Shown here one piece after another: positions 46,932 through 56,141 of a stretch of 64,000 bases of DNA (within the stretch, counting starts at the first letter, position 1; every line of letters begins with the position of its first letter). Source of the DNA: Burkholderiaceae bacterium DAT-1 (GTDB lineage Bacteria; Pseudomonadota; Gammaproteobacteria; Burkholderiales; Chitinimonadaceae); contig JAHRBI010000002.1 in assembly GCA_019084025.1 (NCBI GenBank), positions 372,001 to 436,000 of the forward strand, given 5' to 3'. The notes under the pieces were generated by a model. The model saw only the letters and a list, made by a program, of their open reading frames with translations, ran no database searches and was not told where the DNA came from. Both the position numbers and the translations under genes were made by a program.

Positions 46932-48908
46932 TTACCCGATAATCACCCGAGCGCCCGCATTGGCAATCCCTACCAGCGCGCCGCCGGCAATCAGACCTGC
47001 GCAGATGGGCTCCACCCCCTCGCTCCAGATGGTATGACCACGGGTGCCAAGTGATTGTTTACGGCCCATCCACCAGAAGAACAGGGAGCCCAGGAACATC
47101 AGCAGCACGCTATCCGGTGGCAGTACCACGCCCAGGCCAATGGAGACGGAATTGAGCGGGAATTTGCCGTTGGTACGGATACGCAGTACTTCTACCACGA
47201 TGGCAATCAGTGCGCCGAAGGCCATGGCAATCATGGCGCTCAGCGGCAGCGTACTCATGCCATTGGCGATCAGGTCGGATACACCCTTCCACTGCAGTAC
47301 CTTCGGCATCGGGAAGTGATCGGAGATGATCGTGCTGGTGTGGCGGACACCATCGGCATCAGCAGGCAGGAACAGCAGGAAAAACAGCGGCACGGTGGAC
47401 AGGGTGCCGGCCAGAATCCCGATGATATGGCTCCATGCCTGCAGGCGCGGTTTGGCACCGAGGATATTGCCGGATTTGATGTCGGAGAGCAGGTGCGATG
47501 CGTTCGACGTCACTTCGGCGGACAGCGCCCCGCACACCAGATTGCTGGCCGGGTTGGTACGATCCAGTGCGCCGATGCTGAACTGGGTAATTTTGGACAG
47601 CGCGGTGGTGGGCATCCACGACGTCAACGCCATGGCATTGATGCTGATGAGTGCCAGTACCACAATCAGCGGCAGCGACAGGAAACCCAGCCACCACGAT
47701 ACACCAAAAAAGGCGTGGTTCATCCATACGCCGACGACGGCCAGAACCGGTACGCCCACCCAGCTCAGCCACAGCGGGACTTCGATGTCTTTCAGCACAT
47801 CGGTGCGAGCGCTTTGCGCAGGCTTCTTGCGGAAAATATTCAACATGCCCTTGAAGAGTTCGGGCTTGGCCAACAAGCCGACAATCGCGCCGACCACCAT
47901 GAGGCTGACACCCCACCACAGCGACCACTGATTGAGAATCTCGATGCGACTGATAGGCGTGACTTTGCCCGAAGGTGATGTGCGCGCAACGATGTCGCCA
48001 ATCTGGATCATCCAGGGCGCGAGCAGCACGTAGTTGACCACGGCGCCGATCAACAGGCTCAAGGTAATGCGCCAGCCAATCAGACCCCCTACGCCAAACA
48101 GTGCCAGATCGACCGATACCCGCAGACCCAGTTGCCGGAAGTCCGTGCCGAGAATCTTGGGAATCCACCATTCGTATTTGGCTGCTGCCAGATAATAGTA
48201 ATCATCCAGACGTTCGCGCAGATGAATCACCTCGGTCAGGCCAGCCCAGCGATCCAGCATCAGCAGCTTGAACTGCACGATCTTCATCAGCGCATCGCTG
48301 CACAGGAACTGGATGCCGGCGGACAGCAGCCCTGCACGCACCAGAATCTTGCTATGAATATCTCCCGTAGCAGCATCGCCCTGATACAGCGAATGCAGTA
48401 CCACCCCGCAGGCGCGGCCTTCGGGGAAGGGAAGCTGCTCTTCGTTGATAAATCGGCGCTTGAGCGGGAAGGCAATCAGTACGCCCAGGAGCGAGGTGGT
48501 GACTGTCCAGATGATCATCTGCCAGGCCGGGATGATGGTATCGGTGACGATCATGTAGGCAGACAGACTGGAGGTCAGCGGCAGCACCATATAGCCCGCA
48601 GCCAGCGAGACAGACTGCGCACAGTTGTTTTCCAGCATGGTCAGGTCGCGGGTGATGCCTGCCTGATTCAGCGCACGGAACAGCGAGAAGGCCAGCAAGG
48701 TAGCCGTCAGGCCTGCACCGATGATCACGCCCGCCTTGGCATCGATATACAGCGCCACGCCTGAGAGGATTGCGCCAAACATGAAGCCGGTCAGCGCTGC
48801 ACGCCAGGTGAGCTGGGGCATGTCGCCACGGTAGACGTTTTCCAGCCACCAGCGGTCTTTCTGTTCACGACTCCAGTCGCGGATTTGTTCATCTGTGAGG
48901 TGCTGCAC
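46932..48908 (-). CDS. OPT family oligopeptide / metal-chelate transporter
   Basis: A 658-residue inner-membrane transporter with about 14-16 hydrophobic segments. OPT hallmarks are LENNCAQSVSLAAGYMVLPLTSSLSAYMI near residues 91-120, LPFPEGRACGVVLHSLYQ (about 158-175), and near the C-terminus SVSIGLGVVLPPDSVLLMFLGSLFFWWMGRK. OPT proteins import peptides or metal chelates using the proton gradient; bacterial substrates are mostly unknown. The start is GTG at 48908 with GGAG six bases upstream. The N-terminal LTDEQIRDWSREQKDRWWLENVYRGDMPQLT is cytoplasmic. It is a single gene converging on the RluA-type gene. Confidence 0.92.
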   Translation of the reverse strand: MQHLTDEQIRDWSREQKDRWWLENVYRGDMPQLTWRAALTGFMFGAILSGVALYIDAKAGVIIGAGLTATLLAFSLFRALNQAGITRDLTMLENNCAQSVSLAAGYMVLPLTSSLSAYMIVTDTIIPAWQMIIWTVTTSLLGVLIAFPLKRRFINEEQLPFPEGRACGVVLHSLYQGDAATGDIHSKILVRAGLLSAGIQFLCSDALMKIVQFKLLMLDRWAGLTEVIHLRERLDDYYYLAAAKYEWWIPKILGTDFRQLGLRVSVDLALFGVGGLIGWRITLSLLIGAVVNYVLLAPWMIQIGDIVARTSPSGKVTPISRIEILNQWSLWWGVSLMVVGAIVGLLAKPELFKGMLNIFRKKPAQSARTDVLKDIEVPLWLSWVGVPVLAVVGVWMNHAFFGVSWWLGFLSLPLIVVLALISINAMALTSWMPTTALSKITQFSIGALDRTNPASNLVCGALSAEVTSNASHLLSDIKSGNILGAKPRLQAWSHIIGILAGTLSTVPLFFLLFLPADADGVRHTSTIISDHFPMPKVLQWKGVSDLIANGMSTLPLSAMIAMAFGALIAIVVEVLRIRTNGKFPLNSVSIGLGVVLPPDSVLLMFLGSLFFWWMGRKQSLGTRGHTIWSEGVEPICAGLIAGGALVGIANAGARVIIG

Positions 48909-49031
48909 GCCATGCTCCAGTATGTGTAACGATTTGCCTGTTTCAGGCGCGCGATTGTGCCACAGGCGAGTACCGAGGCTGTCGCCTACAGATTGATTTG
49001 TGTGAACTTTACACTCACAACACGGTGCGCT

Positions 49032-50084
49032 TCAGGATCGGCACGCCAGCAAATGGGCGAATTCGCCCAGATTGGCCATCACGGGTGACATCTGACCCGC
49101 TTCGATCTGATGTACGATTTTGACCACATGGTCGTTAAATGGCGTGGGCACACCGAATTGCCTGCCGTAGGCGCTCACCATGCCATTGATGGAATCGACT
49201 TCGGTGAGACGGCCTTTTTCCAGATCCTGCAGCATGCTGGCCTTGAGCGAGCGATGTTTGCGGATCGCGAAGGGAATCAGCTGGAAAGACAGCCACTGCT
49301 TGATCGGGCCGTGGTAGTCGAACAGTTTGGCAATATCCTTGCCCTGTATGGGTTGTGGCTGAATATGAGCCGCACGGGCGACGTCCAGACATTCTTTCAT
49401 AATGGCTTGCGCGCAGCGACGGGCGATTTTGTTGTCCGCAACTTCGCCGAAGGTGGCGCCCAGCACGGCAGACATACCGCTGAAACTGCAGTTCACCAGC
49501 AGCTTGGACCAGCGTGCACCGCGAAAATCATGCTCGATCTCCACTTCGCCCATGTATTGCAGCACATCTCGAATGGCATTCAAGGTGGTTGTTTGCCCAT
49601 CCGCTATTGCGCCGATACTGAACGATACATGCGCCGGATCAGAGGTGAGTTCGGCCTTGCCACCGCCCAGTAGCGTCGCCCCCCAGGAGACCGCGCAGCC
49701 AAACGTGCGTTCTGCGCCCAGTATCTCGGCGATGGCCGCTTCCGGGAATCCATTCTGCAAGGTGCACAGTACACCGGCTTGACCCAGTAACGGCGCAATC
49801 GTTGGGATGATACGTGGATTATCGAGCTGTTTGGTGAGCAGGAAGATCAAGTCAAACTCGCCTGTCATCTCGTCGGGCAGGCACGCTTTGACTGGCACCG
49901 TCATGTTCACGGTGCCCCTGATCTGCGCACCCTGCGCGCGCAGGCCTTCAACATGCGCCGTATTGCGGTTAACCAGCAGCACATCCAGCCCGGCTTGAGC
50001 TAGATAAGCCCCTAAGACCGTTCCAAGGGAACCTGCGCCGTAGATGGCGATTTTAAAATGACGCGCTGAAGCTGATTGATCCAT
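49032..50084 (-). CDS. Ketopantoate reductase (2-dehydropantoate 2-reductase) family protein
   Basis: A 350-residue NADPH-dependent reductase. The N-terminal Rossmann motif is IAIYGAGSLGTVLGAYLAQAG (residues 12-32). FLLTKQLDN carries the family lysine, and TLQNGFPEAAIAEILG and RGARWSKLLVNCSFSGMSAVLG (catalytic-lysine helix) follow. The C-terminal ApbA domain ends KGRLTEVDSINGMVSAYGRQFGVPTPFNDHV with the conserved Glu. It is about 45 residues longer than E. coli PanE. It may make pantoate for coenzyme A, but such paralogues are common and the pathway role is not proven here. No panB or panC lies nearby. Confidence 0.9.
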   Translation of the reverse strand: MDQSASARHFKIAIYGAGSLGTVLGAYLAQAGLDVLLVNRNTAHVEGLRAQGAQIRGTVNMTVPVKACLPDEMTGEFDLIFLLTKQLDNPRIIPTIAPLLGQAGVLCTLQNGFPEAAIAEILGAERTFGCAVSWGATLLGGGKAELTSDPAHVSFSIGAIADGQTTTLNAIRDVLQYMGEVEIEHDFRGARWSKLLVNCSFSGMSAVLGATFGEVADNKIARRCAQAIMKECLDVARAAHIQPQPIQGKDIAKLFDYHGPIKQWLSFQLIPFAIRKHRSLKASMLQDLEKGRLTEVDSINGMVSAYGRQFGVPTPFNDHVVKIVHQIEAGQMSPVMANLGEFAHLLACRS

Positions 50085-50151
50085 GGAAATGTCTACAGAA
50101 GTACAGGTTGAGATGTGCTAGCCTGCGGCCAGATCGTTTGGGCCACTCGCA

Positions 50152-50451
50152 ATGAATGAAAAGTACTTTGTCATCCTGAATGCGTTTCGTCCATGGAAAA
50201 TAACGGACGCCGCGTTTCTGCAACAACTGGCAAAGCAGTCCCCTGCTTGGGTCGCATGTACTGGGACATTTGCCCGAGAATGGGAGGATGCAATGGATGA
50301 TGCGCTGCTTGAGACATTTGAAGCACCTTTGACAGTGACTTCAGCGCACCCAAATGAAACGTTAGATGACGTTCGTGACTTCGCAGTGGTATGGTGCCGC
50401 ACCAATCATTTGCCACCGCTGATACGTGTGGAAGATATTACCGAGGCCTGA
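50152..50451 (+). CDS. Hypothetical protein (99 aa)
   Basis: A 99-residue acidic cytosolic protein beginning MNEKYFVILNAFRPWKITDAAFLQ. I recognise no family. It has WACTGTFAREWEDAMDDALLETF and ends PPLIRVEDITEA. No signal peptide or membrane span is visible. The ATG lacks a clear ribosome binding site. It is followed 27 bases later by another small gene on the same strand. Confidence 0.55.
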   Translation: MNEKYFVILNAFRPWKITDAAFLQQLAKQSPAWVACTGTFAREWEDAMDDALLETFEAPLTVTSAHPNETLDDVRDFAVVWCRTNHLPPLIRVEDITEA

Positions 50452-50478
50452 TTAAACGGCCCATTTAAAGGAGCCCCC

Positions 50479-50859
50479 ATGCTGAGCGCCATCCGTTCTT
50501 TTCGCTGGAAACGCTGGTTGTCGATTATGATTGCGACCCTTGTGGCTCTGGCCGCCGCCTGGACGTGGCTGACGCTGCACTGGAGCTATTCCAATGGCGA
50601 TCGTGCAGGCTATGTGCAGAAGCTGTCGCGCAAGGGCTGGGTGTGCAAGACCTGGGAAGGCGAGCTAGCAATGGTCAATGTGCCGGGATCGCTCACCGAA
50701 AAGTTCTTCTTTACCGTGCCCGATGATGCGCTGGCTCAGCGTATCAACGCCAATCTCGGCAAGCGCATGTCGCTGCAGTATGAACAGCATCTGGGCGTAC
50801 CGAGTACCTGTTTTGGCGAGTCGGAGTATTTTGTGACTGATTTCAAGGTGGTGGAGTAA
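50479..50859 (+). CDS. Small membrane-anchored hypothetical protein
   Basis: A 126-residue protein with one N-terminal hydrophobic segment (IMIATLVALAAAWTWLTLHW, about residues 17-36) and a periplasmic domain. The domain includes NGDRAGYVQKLSRKGWVCKTWEGELAMVNVPGS and a terminal HLGVPSTCFGESEYFVTDFKV. The pattern YSNGxRAGYVQKLSRKGWVCKTWEG is widely conserved in proteobacteria; I recall many homologues carrying a probably mistaken phosphogluconate-dehydrogenase name. Two cysteines may form a disulfide. AAAGGAG before the ATG is a good ribosome binding site. Confidence 0.8.
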   Translation: MLSAIRSFRWKRWLSIMIATLVALAAAWTWLTLHWSYSNGDRAGYVQKLSRKGWVCKTWEGELAMVNVPGSLTEKFFFTVPDDALAQRINANLGKRMSLQYEQHLGVPSTCFGESEYFVTDFKVVE

Positions 50860-50868
50860 TCGCCCGGA

Positions 50869-52347
50869 TCATTTCAGACGCAGCCACTTCTCAAAGACTG
50901 GCATATTCTGCATCAAGGTATTGATCAGGCCTTTGAGTCCGCCATCCTTGATATCGGCCAGATGGGTGCGCTGCACGATATCTGGCCGGATGCCAACTGA
51001 CTGGATGGCAAACGGGCGAATGCGGCTAGGGGCAAATTGATCCTGACTGACCAGATCGACCAGTTCGCGCTCATTCATGTCGCCCGCGTTAAGTGTGCTG
51101 CCCTGTTCGAATACCGTAAAATTTTCGCTGGTCAGCACACGGTAGCCATGCTCGGGCAGAGTAATGCCTTGCGAGGCAGCATCCCGTCCACCACCTGCGC
51201 CAATCGTGCGTTCGCCCACGATCAGCGCGCCTGCGCTCCATAGCCAGGCTGCCATTAATTCACCACTGGAACGTGTACCGGCATCGACCCAGACGATGAT
51301 TTTCGGCTTGCCGTCGATATGGCCGCAGCTGGGGTCAGAGGGCTGTTCGATGATCTGGAGGGTGCCGGTAGTGTCACTCCGGCGAACATCCAGACTGCGC
51401 GGTAGCGGGGTTGGACTAATCGCTTCTGCCAGTAAGCGGGCTTCACGCCCGAATCCACCAAAATTACCGCGTAAGTCGACCACCAGCAATTCACGCTGCT
51501 TTGAATTGCGGTTGTAGCGTGCGATGTGGTTTTGTACCACAGCGCAGAAGCCCGCCAGCATGGCTTCCTCATCCGCTTTGCCTGCATCGGACGCGGCATC
51601 GGCCGCCTGAATAAACTCCGGATCAAATTGCGGGGCAAATGCGCCAAAGCGGATCGTCGCAAATCCGTACTGGCCAATTTTGAATGTAGGCGGCAAGTCC
51701 GGCTGATTGGCAGCTTCGGCGATGCGGCGCGCGAAATGCTTGTCCGCTTGCTGATAAGGCAGGACTACCGTACGGACTGCGCCATCGCCTCCTCGAACGG
51801 TGAGGGTGACCGTTTGGCCAAGCCCATACACCTCATGCTGCAATCGCGAACCCAAAGCCAGCTGCAATCCTGCTTCAGCCATCCTTGCGCGCTGATTGCC
51901 GCCAAACGTGCGTTCGGCCATGCGCGGCAACCATTCCGTGCTATCCACTCCATCAATTGTCAGGACGGTTTCATCTGGAACAAGGGTCGTGATTGCCGGA
52001 TCGACGATCCGCCAGACCATCAGGCCGCCACCGGTCGAGGTGCGGAACAGCACACCCAGTGTTTCGGTGGTACTACCCGCAACGGCAATCGATACATGCT
52101 GATCTTTCAGCCCGGCCAGCGCGGCGGTCAGATCCGACGGGGTGTCGAGTGCAATTGCATCCTTGCTGCGCCATAGCGCATCGCCACCCTGCGTATCGTC
52201 AGGAAAGGCTTGCCGGTAACGATCCACATACAGGAGCGAAGGGTAGGCGGTCTGTACGTACTGGCGCAGGCGGTCGATGTCGGAGATGGGGGCAGCATAG
52301 GCTGCCGATGCAATCATGAAAAATGCTGCATACCTTCGAATGTTCAT
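50869..52347 (-). CDS. Secreted S41 family peptidase (tail-specific protease type)
   Basis: A 492-residue serine protease with a signal peptide (MNIRRYAAFFMIASAAYAAP). The C-terminal half has the S41 core: ELLVVDLRGNFGGFGREARLLAEAI (beta strand before the active site), IIVWVDAGTRSSGELMAAWLW with the nucleophile serine in RSSGE, and GALIVGERTIGAGGG. The general-base lysine normally found about 25 residues after the serine is not obvious, so catalysis may use a Ser-Glu type arrangement as in some S41 members. The central part could be a PDZ-like region (LMVWRIVDPAITTLVPDETVLTIDG). A same-strand neighbour lies 13 bases upstream, so the pair is probably an operon. Confidence 0.85.
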   Translation of the reverse strand: MNIRRYAAFFMIASAAYAAPISDIDRLRQYVQTAYPSLLYVDRYRQAFPDDTQGGDALWRSKDAIALDTPSDLTAALAGLKDQHVSIAVAGSTTETLGVLFRTSTGGGLMVWRIVDPAITTLVPDETVLTIDGVDSTEWLPRMAERTFGGNQRARMAEAGLQLALGSRLQHEVYGLGQTVTLTVRGGDGAVRTVVLPYQQADKHFARRIAEAANQPDLPPTFKIGQYGFATIRFGAFAPQFDPEFIQAADAASDAGKADEEAMLAGFCAVVQNHIARYNRNSKQRELLVVDLRGNFGGFGREARLLAEAISPTPLPRSLDVRRSDTTGTLQIIEQPSDPSCGHIDGKPKIIVWVDAGTRSSGELMAAWLWSAGALIVGERTIGAGGGRDAASQGITLPEHGYRVLTSENFTVFEQGSTLNAGDMNERELVDLVSQDQFAPSRIRPFAIQSVGIRPDIVQRTHLADIKDGGLKGLINTLMQNMPVFEKWLRLK

Positions 52348-52360
52348 GAACTGTCAGACC

Positions 52361-53620
52361 CTAGGAAGCTGAATACGTCAGCGTCGCCACATTGCGACTG
52401 ACATCATAGTGCCAGATGCGCAGAATCTGATGGTTGGCCTGGTACAGCAGTGCGACGGCATTGCCTGCACCAACTAGTCGTAGCCGTGGTGTGCGGCTGT
52501 TGCCACGATCATACAGGCGACCAAATCCTTCCAGTTGTGCCAGTACATTGCGGGAAAACAGCACATCGCCTGTCGGGCTGATAAAGATCAGGTCGCCCCT
52601 GTCCGACCACGCGATATAACGATCAGCCGAGCGATCGTAAGTGAGCGAATACAGGTCGATGTTGTTGAGCGAACGGTAATCCATCCATTTCCGCTGGGTG
52701 GCATCGTAGCGATACAGAAAGCCCTCGCCCCCAAGTGATACGACCGTGACCAGATTGCGTTTGCTATCGTGTGCAAGATCCATTGCCCACGAAAACCGGG
52801 GAAAGTCCGATGGCAGATCGAGCCGTGTTTCCTCCCCTGAGTCATGATCAATTCGAGTCAGGCTATCGTTTTTCAGAAGATATTGGCGCTGCCCTGTTGA
52901 ACCGGCAAAGGCGATTGGCGCATCGGAATAGCCATGTGCCTCATTCGGACTGACAGGACCGGACAACGTCCAGCTAACAGGCACTCCGCTGCTGTCGCGC
53001 AGTTTGAATTCGAGTTTGACCGGTGCTGGGCGTGCTGGCGTTCCCGCAAGTGTGAGGGCAGCGTGAGGCGCATCGACCTCCGCAATTGAGACCTGCGCAG
53101 GCAGGCGATACTGCCCACGGAAAGCATGTACCCGCTCCACGCCAAACTGTGCATGCAATTTGCTCAGCAACTCATGAAAGTTGGCATTGTCCTTTTCGTA
53201 GCTATAGGGCAGATCCATGCGATATGCAGGTACCTTGGATGCACTTTCCAGACTGGACTCGTAATACCCACCTGTCAGGATGGCGGCGATGGAGGTGCGC
53301 GGGGTCGAACTGATCTGCCAACGAACAGATTCGTAAGCGGTCAGCACCAGTAAAACGCGTGCACCGGGTCGATCAATATGCACTTTCACTGTTCCAGATG
53401 CGCCGGGCTCGTAGCCCGATACCACCATGATTTCACTACCCAGAGCGAGTTCGCGCGAGGGCGGAGTGGTCGCTTGCGACAAGGAGTTTTCTGATGGGAC
53501 GGCGATCCTGCCATGCTGTCGTGGGCCAAATTGAATGGCTTCGGGCCCGGCATGAACCGTATTGGTCAGGAGGAGCGCAAGTCCTGTGGCGAGAATGAAG
53601 GTAAAGCGTATGGATGTCAT
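52361..53620 (-). CDS. Hypothetical secreted protein, operon partner of the S41 peptidase
   Basis: A 419-residue protein with a signal peptide (FTFILATGLALLLTNTVHA). The N-terminal part has beta-rich segments (GYEPGASGTVKVHIDRPGARVLLVLTAYESVRWQIS) and the C-terminal half reads like a propeller: LVTVVSLGGEGFLYRYDATQRKWMDYRSL, LYSLTYDRSADRYIAWSDRGDLIFIS. I do not recognise a named family. The phrase VLLVLTAYESVRWQIS occurs, as I recall, in secreted proteins of unknown role from gamma- and betaproteobacteria. It is translated just before the S41 peptidase (13-base gap) and may be its partner or substrate. Confidence 0.75.
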   Translation of the reverse strand: MTSIRFTFILATGLALLLTNTVHAGPEAIQFGPRQHGRIAVPSENSLSQATTPPSRELALGSEIMVVSGYEPGASGTVKVHIDRPGARVLLVLTAYESVRWQISSTPRTSIAAILTGGYYESSLESASKVPAYRMDLPYSYEKDNANFHELLSKLHAQFGVERVHAFRGQYRLPAQVSIAEVDAPHAALTLAGTPARPAPVKLEFKLRDSSGVPVSWTLSGPVSPNEAHGYSDAPIAFAGSTGQRQYLLKNDSLTRIDHDSGEETRLDLPSDFPRFSWAMDLAHDSKRNLVTVVSLGGEGFLYRYDATQRKWMDYRSLNNIDLYSLTYDRSADRYIAWSDRGDLIFISPTGDVLFSRNVLAQLEGFGRLYDRGNSRTPRLRLVGAGNAVALLYQANHQILRIWHYDVSRNVATLTYSAS

Positions 53621-53697
53621 AGCAAGATCAAATCAGACGATACGCATGTTTAGCACATTTGTATCGAATTGGGGCAGGCCTGCAATGGATAGGATGG

Positions 53698-53714
53698 TGA
53701 ATGAAATTCATTCA
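53698..53714. promoter_or_regulatory. Two overlapping MetR-type operators upstream of metE
   Basis: TGAATGAAATTCATTCA contains TGAA-N5-TTCA twice (53698-53710 and 53702-53714). The second has the preferred central T of the MetR consensus TGAANNTNNTTCA. It lies 83-99 bases before metE, where MetR with homocysteine activates transcription in enterobacteria. Confidence 0.65.
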
Positions 53715-53796
53715 TTTTTGAATAAGTGTCAATTTATTTCATGATTAATCCATCCTACTATGACGCAACTTCAACGCAAACACAGGTCTCTGCATC

Positions 53797-56094
53797 ATGG
53801 TACGCACGCATAATCTTGGTTTTCCCCGTATAGGTGCCCGCCGCGAATTGAAATTTGCACAGGAAAGCTACTGGAAGGGGCAATCGTCGTTGAGCGAGCT
53901 GAAGCAGGTGGGGGCAGATTTGCGTCTGCGCCATTGGGCTGATCAGATTAAGCTGGACTGGGTGCCAGTGGGTGATTTCTCGTTTTACGATCAGGTGCTG
54001 GACATGAGCTTTACGCTTGGCAATTTGCCGGAGCGAGTCCGCGATTTTCATGGCGATCCGCTGGATAACTACTTTCGCGTGGCCCGTGGCCGGTCAGCGC
54101 AATCCGCTCATGAGCATGCACACTGCTGCGGTGGCGTGGCGGCGGGCGAGATGACCAAATGGTTCGACACCAACTACCACTACATCGTCCCGGAATTTCA
54201 TGCAGGTACAACCTTCACGCTGGATGCCAGCCAGCTGCTGGCGCAATTGGCTGAAGCGCAGGCACTGGGTGTGAGGGCCAAGCCCGTGATCATTGGCCCG
54301 GTGACCTATCTTGCCTTGGGCAAGGCCAAGGATGATTCAAACAAACTAGATCTGCTGCCGCGTCTATTAGCCGTGTATGTCGAGCTACTGAATACACTGG
54401 CCGAACATGGCATTGAATGGGTGCAAGTGGATGAGCCCCTGCTGGTCACCGAGCTGGATCTCGACTGGCAGTATGCATTTAATACGGCCTACCATCAGTT
54501 CAAGGCCTGTCGCGTGAAGATATTGCTGGCCACGTACTTCGGCCAGTTGCGCGAAAATCTCTATCTGGCTGCTAACCTGCCAGTGGCCGGTATTCACCTG
54601 GATGCAGTAAATGCGCAAAGCGAAGTGCTGCCGCTGCTGAATCTAATTGCAGCACACAAGGTCATTTCGCTGGGTGTGGTGAACGGACGCAATATCTGGA
54701 AGACTGATCTGGTGACGACCCTCAACTGGCTGGAGCCGCTGGCCGAGCGTCTGGGGGAGCGCCTGTGGTTGGCGCCATCGTGCTCCTTGCTACATGTGCC
54801 CGTCGATCTCGACAGTGAACGAAAGCTGGATGCCGATATCGTCTCGTGGCTGGCATTTGCTCAACAAAAGCTGGTGGAAATCGAGACACTGGCCATTGCC
54901 CTGAATCGGGGACGTGCTGCAGTGCAATCGCAGTTGGACGATAACGCCGGCGCCATTGCCTCTCGCCGCAATTCTCCACGTGTACATAATCCAGCCGTGA
55001 AGGCTGCGGTGGATGCCATTTCATCTGATCTTGGCCAGCGCACGCGCCCCTATCACGAGCGCGCAGTTGAGCAAGCGGCTCGCCTCAAATTGCCTGCCTT
55101 TCCAACCACCACCATTGGTTCCTTCCCGCAAACTGCCGAAATTCGTCACGCACGCAGCGAGTTCAAGGCCGGGCGTTTGGATGAGGCAAGCTATCGGACC
55201 GCGATGCGCGCAGAAATCGCCCGCAGCGTGCGAGAGCAAGAGGCGCTGGGACTGGATGTACTGGTGCATGGCGAAGCTGAGCGCAACGATATGGTGGAAT
55301 ATTTCGGCGAGCAGCTCGATGGTTATGCCTTCAGCCAGTTTGGCTGGGTACAGTCCTATGGCTCGCGTTGCGTGAAGCCGCCGATTCTGTTTGGCGATAT
55401 CAGCCGCCCGCGTGCCATGACGGTCGAGTGGATACAGTATGCGCAATCGCTTACGAACAAGCCAATGAAGGGGATGCTGACCGGCCCGGTAACGATTCTG
55501 AACTGGTCCTTTGTCCGCGATGATCAGCCGCGCTCGGTATCGTGCAAACAGCTGGCGCTGGCAATCCGGCAGGAGGTGCTGGATCTCGAGGCGGCTGGAG
55601 TCAGTGTGATCCAGATTGATGAAGCGGCGCTGCGTGAAGGTTTACCGCTGCGCAAGTCGCAGTGGCAGGACTATCTCGACTGGGCGGTCGAATCGTTCCG
55701 CATCACCGCCAATGGTGTACGCGATGAAACCCAGATTCATACCCATATGTGTTACTCGGAGTTCAATGACATCATCGAATCCATCGCCAGCATGGATGCC
55801 GACGTGATCACAATCGAAACCTCGCGCTCGGATATGGAGCTGCTGGATGCCTTCGATCGCTTCAACTATCCCAACGAGATTGGGCCGGGCGTCTACGACA
55901 TACACTCGCCGAACATTCCGACCGAGGCGGAAATTGTGGTGTTGATGCAGAAGGCTGCCGAGCGCATTCCGGCTGAGCGGCTGTGGGTGAATCCGGATTG
56001 TGGCCTGAAAACCCGCCAGTGGCAGGAGGTGATTCCTGCCTTATCCAATCTGGTGAATGCGGCTAAAACGCTGCGTGAAACCGTCGCGGCATAA
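53797..56094 (+). CDS. metE: Cobalamin-independent methionine synthase
   Basis: A 765-residue enzyme that moves the methyl group of 5-methyltetrahydropteroyl-triglutamate to homocysteine. It has an N-terminal folate half ([19 protein letters not shown]...ESYWKG) and a C-terminal catalytic half from about 430 ([16 protein letters not shown]). The zinc ligands are His650 and Cys652 (THMCYSEF) and Cys735 (NPDCGLKTR); the glutamate ligand lies between. The homocysteine/folate region is [18 protein letters not shown]. Length is standard. The two MetR-type operators upstream suggest activation by MetR and homocysteine; metR is not in this window. A GC-rich hairpin follows. Confidence 0.97.
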   Translation: MVRTHNLGFPRIGARRELKFAQESYWKGQSSLSELKQVGADLRLRHWADQIKLDWVPVGDFSFYDQVLDMSFTLGNLPERVRDFHGDPLDNYFRVARGRSAQSAHEHAHCCGGVAAGEMTKWFDTNYHYIVPEFHAGTTFTLDASQLLAQLAEAQALGVRAKPVIIGPVTYLALGKAKDDSNKLDLLPRLLAVYVELLNTLAEHGIEWVQVDEPLLVTELDLDWQYAFNTAYHQFKACRVKILLATYFGQLRENLYLAANLPVAGIHLDAVNAQSEVLPLLNLIAAHKVISLGVVNGRNIWKTDLVTTLNWLEPLAERLGERLWLAPSCSLLHVPVDLDSERKLDADIVSWLAFAQQKLVEIETLAIALNRGRAAVQSQLDDNAGAIASRRNSPRVHNPAVKAAVDAISSDLGQRTRPYHERAVEQAARLKLPAFPTTTIGSFPQTAEIRHARSEFKAGRLDEASYRTAMRAEIARSVREQEALGLDVLVHGEAERNDMVEYFGEQLDGYAFSQFGWVQSYGSRCVKPPILFGDISRPRAMTVEWIQYAQSLTNKPMKGMLTGPVTILNWSFVRDDQPRSVSCKQLALAIRQEVLDLEAAGVSVIQIDEAALREGLPLRKSQWQDYLDWAVESFRITANGVRDETQIHTHMCYSEFNDIIESIASMDADVITIETSRSDMELLDAFDRFNYPNEIGPGVYDIHSPNIPTEAEIVVLMQKAAERIPAERLWVNPDCGLKTRQWQEVIPALSNLVNAAKTLRETVAA

Positions 56095-56106
56095 GCGACT
56101 CGGCTG

Positions 56107-56133
56107 CCCACCCCGGTTGGATGCCGGGGTGGG
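56107..56133. terminator. GC-rich hairpin after metE
   Basis: CCCACCCCGG (56107-56116) pairs perfectly with CCGGGGTGGG (56124-56133) around TTGGATG. There is no T run on the plus strand, so it may act as an mRNA stabiliser or a weak terminator shared with the converging carboxypeptidase gene. Confidence 0.55.
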
Positions 56134-56141
56134 CGTGCCAT

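Noticed and set aside
47055-47978. A 307-codon plus-strand frame inside the OPT gene
   Set aside because: It is antisense to an OPT transporter and has Gln/His-rich shadow composition.
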